Shown here: one piece after another, positions 60,629-64,000 of the stretch | Position numbering within the stretch: position 1 is the stretch's first letter | Layout of the letters: every line of letters begins with the position of its first letter | The notes under the pieces: model-generated | The model's database searches: none | Told to the model about the DNA's origin: nothing | The model's input: the letters and a program-made list of their open reading frames with translations, nothing else | Position numbers and translations under genes: made by a program | Assembly (NCBI GenBank): GCA_040881985.1 | Contig: JBBECE010000036.1 | Location: 1-64,000 of the forward strand | Direction: 5' to 3' | Origin: JBBECE01 sp040881985 | GTDB lineage: Bacteria > Pseudomonadota > Alphaproteobacteria > Rhizobiales > Devosiaceae | Length of the DNA stretch: 64,000 nucleotides

Positions 60629-61800
60629 TTGGCCTCGAGCCAGCCCGCGATACGCTCGATCGCCCGCTCGATATTCTCGATCGAATTGGCGTAGGAAAAT
60701 CTCAGGTAGCCTTCCGCCAACACCCCGAAATCCGACCCCCCGATCAGCGCTACCCCCGCCTCGTCGAGGAGCGAGTTGGCGAGTTGCTTGGCGGGCTGGC
60801 CGATCGCCGAAACATTCGGAAAAGCATAGAACGCGCCTTTCGGCATTTGGCATGAAAAGCCCTTGAGCCGGTTGAGCCGCTCGACGATCACCTTTCGCCG
60901 CGCATCGAACGCCGCGACCATTTTGTGGACCGCGTCCTGCGGGCCGACCAAGGCCTCGATCCCCGCATACTGCGCCGGCGCATTGACGCAGCTCCACGCA
61001 TTGACCGCGAGTTTGCGCACCTTGTCGTAAAGCCCGTCCGGCCAGACCGAAAAGCCGAGCCGCCAGCCGGTCATCGCATAGGTCTTCGACCAACCATTCA
61101 AGAGGATCGTCCGGTCGGCGATTTCGGGGAAACTCAACAGCGTCACATGCTCTTCCCCGTCATAGAGCATCTGGTCGTATATCTCGTCGGATAGCACCGC
61201 GACCTGCGGATGATCGGCCAATCCCGCCACGAGCTTTTCGATCTCCGCCCGAGGCGTCACCCCGCCCGTCGGATTGGCCGGCGAGTTGAGGATCAGCAGT
61301 CGCGTTGCCGGGGTGACCAGCGACAGCGTCTCCTCGGCCGAGAAGGCGAACCCGTTGCTCTCCCGGATCGGCACCGGCACGGCACGCGCGCCAGTGAATT
61401 CGATCATCGACCGATAGATCGGGAAGCCCGGATCGGGATAGAGAATGTCGACGCCCTTCTCCCCGAACATCAGGATCGCCGCGAACATCGCGACCTTGCC
61501 GCCCGGGGTGATCATCACCCGCTCGGGCGAGACCGACAGACCGAAGCGGCGATGGAGGTCTGCCGCCACCGCCTCGCGCAGCGGCAAAATTCCCGTCGCC
61601 GGCGTGTAGCCGTGATGGCCGTCGCGCAGCGCCTTGACGGCGGCCTCGACGATATTGTCCGGCGTGCGGAAGTCCGGCTGGCCGATGCCCAGATTGATGA
61701 TATCGCGGCCTTGCGTCGCGAGTGCGTTGGCCCGCGCCAGCACCGCGAAGGCATTCTCCTCGCCGATCCGGTCGAAGCCGGCGATTGTCCTCAGAGCCAT
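60607..61800 (-). CDS. Pyridoxal phosphate-dependent aminotransferase (class I/II, aspartate aminotransferase-like)
   Basis: Protein of 397 aa. The Schiff-base lysine is K239 in LLNGWSKTYAMTGWRLGF. Also seen: NLGIGQPDFRTP, GYTPATGILPLREAVA, LNSPANPTGG and VLSDEIYD. This is the AspC-like Ib subgroup, acting on aspartate, aromatic or branched amino acids. The substrate is not resolved. Divergent from the DUF924 gene by 118 bp. Confidence 0.94.
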   Translation of the reverse strand: MALRTIAGFDRIGEENAFAVLARANALATQGRDIINLGIGQPDFRTPDNIVEAAVKALRDGHHGYTPATGILPLREAVAADLHRRFGLSVSPERVMITPGGKVAMFAAILMFGEKGVDILYPDPGFPIYRSMIEFTGARAVPVPIRESNGFAFSAEETLSLVTPATRLLILNSPANPTGGVTPRAEIEKLVAGLADHPQVAVLSDEIYDQMLYDGEEHVTLLSFPEIADRTILLNGWSKTYAMTGWRLGFSVWPDGLYDKVRKLAVNAWSCVNAPAQYAGIEALVGPQDAVHKMVAAFDARRKVIVERLNRLKGFSCQMPKGAFYAFPNVSAIGQPAKQLANSLLDEAGVALIGGSDFGVLAEGYLRFSYANSIENIERAIERIAGWLEANYSGVMR

Positions 61801-61918
61801 GCGTCCCTCCCCGCCCTAGATCGCACGAGGAATAGGGTCGCCGCAATTGAGGCTGCGATTGTCGGTTGAAGCCCGCCAACGATGCCGGTAAGGCTTGCGG
61901 CGCTTCCAAGGGGAAATC

Positions 61919-62554
61919 ATGCCGAAAGCCATCGACCAACAGAACGCCGTCCGCAGCGCCTTTTCGTCCCTCATGCCCGCCGCCCGAACCCGCAAGAGCA
62001 GGACCCCCCCACCTTCCGCCCGTGAGGTCTTCCGATTCTGGTTTGTCGATCATTCCAATAAGGATTGGTTCGGTTTCAACCCGGAATTCGACGCCGAGCT
62101 CCGCCGTAAATATGCGGGGACGCTTGACCGCGCGCTCCGGGGCGAACTTGTCGATTGGCGCAAGACGCCGGAAGGCAGGCTGGCCGAGATTGTCGTGCTC
62201 GACCAGTTCGCCCGCCAGATCCATCGCGGCGAAGGCGGCGCCTTTGCCGGCGACGCTATCGCGCTTATCCTTTCCCAGGAAGCGGTCGCCGCCGGCATCG
62301 ACAAGGCAATTCGCAAGGAATGGCGGTTTTTCTTTTATATGCCTTTCATGCATTCGGAATCGCTCGCGATCCACGAGAAATACATGAAATTGTTCCGGGC
62401 GCAGGGCGACGATCGCTTTCTCGATTTCGAGATCGCGCATCGTGACGTGATTGCGCGTTTCGGGCGTTATCCCGTCCGCAATGGGCCGCTCGGGCGTAAA
62501 TCAACCAAGGCCGAGCTCGCCTACATCAAGAAACGCGGCGGCGCTATCTTCTGA
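61919..62554 (+). CDS. DUF924 family protein
   Basis: Protein of 211 aa. Recognised by VFRFWFVDHSNKDWFGFNPEFD, then RLAEIVVLDQFARQIHRGEG, FFYMPFMHSESLAIHEKYMK and GRYPVRNGPLGRKS, a TPR-like all-helical fold of unknown function widespread in proteobacteria. The ATG at 61919 follows AAGGGGAAATC. Confidence 0.93.
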   Translation: MPKAIDQQNAVRSAFSSLMPAARTRKSRTPPPSAREVFRFWFVDHSNKDWFGFNPEFDAELRRKYAGTLDRALRGELVDWRKTPEGRLAEIVVLDQFARQIHRGEGGAFAGDAIALILSQEAVAAGIDKAIRKEWRFFFYMPFMHSESLAIHEKYMKLFRAQGDDRFLDFEIAHRDVIARFGRYPVRNGPLGRKSTKAELAYIKKRGGAIF

Positions 62555-62621
62555 GCCGCGTTTCGCGTCGCGCGCTCCCATGCTATCAGGCCCCCAACCC
62601 GAGCCCCGAAGGACGCCGCCC

Positions 62622-63116
62622 TTGCGCCAGCCCCCCATCCGCCTCGCCGCTGCACTAGCACTGGTGCTGCTTGCCGCCTGCACCACCACCGCGACCCTTC
62701 CCGCCGCGATCAACGCGCGGCTCGACCAGCCCGGCGCTGTCCTCGATGCCACCGCCGCCATCGATCTCATCAATCAATATCGCGCCGCTTCGGGCGTCGC
62801 CCCGCTGGTCATCGACCCGACGCTCAACGCCGCCGCGGCTTCCGCCGCCGCCGTCTATGCGGGGGCCACCGACATCGAGGCCGGACGGGTGCGGCTCGGC
62901 CCGATCGGCGACCGCGTCGACGGAGACGTCGAAGCCACCGAGAAAGTCTCGGCCGGCCACGCGACGTTCGGGGAAGCCTTCTCGGGATGGCGCAACAATC
63001 CCAACGACGCCGGGGCGCTGACCGCGCCCTGGGCGAGCCGCGCCGGCATCGGGGTCATCTATGACCCAAATTCCGGCTTCGGAACCTATTTCGTGTTGAT
63101 CCTCGCCGCGTCCTAG
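62622..63116 (+). CDS. CAP domain lipoprotein (SCP/PR1-like)
   Basis: Protein of 164 aa. The TTG start at 62622 is supported by AAGGA 8 nt upstream and then gives a perfect lipoprotein signal, MRQPPIRLAAALALVLLAAC. The CAP domain has AIDLINQYRAASGVAPLVID, ATFGEAFSGWRNNPNDAGAL and a C-terminal GFGTYFVLILA strand. The usual CAP His residues for metal are largely missing, so it is more likely a binding than a catalytic module. Its stop overlaps the following gene by 4 bp. Confidence 0.85.
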   Translation: MRQPPIRLAAALALVLLAACTTTATLPAAINARLDQPGAVLDATAAIDLINQYRAASGVAPLVIDPTLNAAAASAAAVYAGATDIEAGRVRLGPIGDRVDGDVEATEKVSAGHATFGEAFSGWRNNPNDAGALTAPWASRAGIGVIYDPNSGFGTYFVLILAAS

Positions 63117-64000
63117 CCGGCGAGATGATGCTCCCGCATCAGGCGCCTCAACCCCCCGAGCGCCCGTTCGGCTTCGACTTGCATCGAAGCCCCGACCATT
63201 ATGGTCGCAACCGGCTCAGCCTGCCATGAGGGCGTAACAAAAGCCGCCCCGCCTGTCGCCCGGTCGATGCTCGGGTCGGCGGCCAGCGCCTCGGCCAGCA
63301 TCACCGAGAAGACCGGCGGCACGGTCGGCGCCTCGGCCGAACGGTCGAAGCCGACGGCAAGCCCGGCGTAGCGGCGCCCCGCCACCAGCCCGAGCGCATA
63401 ACCCAACGCTCTGTTGCCGGCCCACATCCGGTGCAGCACGAGGCACGCATCGTCTTCTTGCGCCCTCGCCAGCCCTTCGAGCCCTGCAAGTCTCGCCCCG
63501 TCGTGCAGGAACAAGCGAAACTCCGCGAACCCGGCGGCGAACTCTGCCCCTGCCGTCAGTCTCTGCATCCCCTCCCTGCCGAAGCGATGGGCGAGCGAAC
63601 GCCGGGCGGCCGCCAAATCCTTGCGATAGTCCGTATCGAGCCGCGCCTTGATTGCCTTCTGGTCGCGGCAATCGAGCGCCATCCGGTCGCCGGCCCCCGT
63701 TGCCATGGCCTTCATGCCGGGCGATCCAGCCGCGGCCATCGTCAGTGCCATCGCCGTGCGGCCCCCGGTTGTGACCCGGTCAAACCGTGCCCCGCCGAGC
63801 TCGGCCACTCCCTCGACCAGCGCCGCCGCCGCTGCCGGGGTTGCCGCATCGATGAGCGGGGTCGAATCGTCCACCCCCGGCACCAGCATCGCCCGCGCCA
63901 GGCGGAAGGCCCCGCCGAGCCGGCGCATCACCAGCGGCGCAAAGCCGCGCAGCACCCCTGCCGAATCGTGGACCAGCACCAGGCGCAGGCGCGGGGCGAG
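63113..64000 (-). CDS. GNAT / CelD-BcsL-like acetyltransferase, incomplete at the right edge
   Basis: The frame is open from 63979 through the right edge to 64000, so the N-terminus is outside. About 295 residues are visible. It looks like the CelD/BioF2-like Acetyltransf_6 family: a first half with FAPLVMRRLGG, and a second half with KDLAAARRSLAHRFGREGM, LEGLARAQEDDACLVLHRM and ALGYALGLVAGRRYAGLAVG. The substrate is unknown. Convergent overlap with the CAP gene is 4 bp. Confidence 0.75.
   Translation of the reverse strand, partial: LAPRLRLVLVHDSAGVLRGFAPLVMRRLGGAFRLARAMLVPGVDDSTPLIDAATPAAAAALVEGVAELGGARFDRVTTGGRTAMALTMAAAGSPGMKAMATGAGDRMALDCRDQKAIKARLDTDYRKDLAAARRSLAHRFGREGMQRLTAGAEFAAGFAEFRLFLHDGARLAGLEGLARAQEDDACLVLHRMWAGNRALGYALGLVAGRRYAGLAVGFDRSAEAPTVPPVFSVMLAEALAADPSIDRATGGAAFVTPSWQAEPVATIMVGASMQVEAERALGGLRRLMREHHLAG

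Overview
The window is a high-GC chromosomal segment of an alphaproteobacterium, most likely a member of the Hyphomicrobiales (Rhizobiales). The evidence is the partial 16S rRNA gene at the left edge and the set of alphaproteobacterial housekeeping families: CarD, FdxA, DUF4167, DUF1178, the SUV3-like helicase, CobS/CobT, an M23 peptidase with one N-terminal membrane segment, and the comF-grxC-nitrilase-DUF1178 block. The genus cannot be named from sequence reading alone. I see no CRISPR array, transposase, prophage or integrase of a mobile element. Genes are tightly packed, with many ATGA/GTGA stop-start overlaps.

Left part (1-20 kb): the 5' end of a minus-strand rRNA operon with leader (boxA-like site and a perfect hairpin) and a near-consensus promoter. 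Divergent to it is an M23 peptidase. These are followed by a CBS-domain protein, a MerR regulator, clpB, a DUF4167 protein, the translation-termination pair prfA-prmC, the nitrogen-PTS enzyme ptsP and aspartate kinase lysC. A small gene of lower GC sits between lysC and ubiG. ubiG is coupled to a nucleoside deaminase. A minus-strand block (comF, grxC, CN-hydrolase, DUF1178, aldo/keto reductase) and a divergent methyltransferase follow.

Middle (20-45 kb): the minus-strand chain parvulin-argJ-acetyltransferase remnant-mutT-flp runs divergently from secA. Next come an outer-membrane barrel protein, an L,D-transpeptidase lipoprotein, accA, xerD and a 49-residue membrane protein, divergent from aroK-aroB-hemolysin (CorC-like). 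bolA, a J-domain protein with an N-terminal Cys/His cluster, cobS-cobT (cobalt insertion in aerobic B12 synthesis), a secreted phytase/esterase-like protein, a YhhQ-type transporter, rpmB and a DUF3108 protein follow. The block ends with an SUV3-like helicase, an S4 protein, the 7Fe ferredoxin fdxA, a possible small RNA, and carD.

Right part (45-64 kb): a VOC protein, an M48 metalloprotease lipoprotein, a nuclease-fold protein lacking catalytic residues, an SRPBCC protein with a strong promoter and operator-like palindrome, and tRNA-Arg(CCU). The most distinctive locus is the minus-strand operon imelysin / di-heme oxidoreductase / second imelysin / DUF1513. It is preceded by the 15-bp inverted repeat TTAGAA-N3-TTCTAA, resembling the iron-control element bound by Irr in rhizobia. 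A three-gene membrane-glycan cassette (GtrA, FAD oxidoreductase, GT-C-type glycosyltransferase) lies on the other side of that repeat. The window ends with an aminotransferase, a DUF924 protein, a CAP-domain lipoprotein and an incomplete acetyltransferase-like gene.

All assignments rest on reading motifs and translated sequence; no database search was run.
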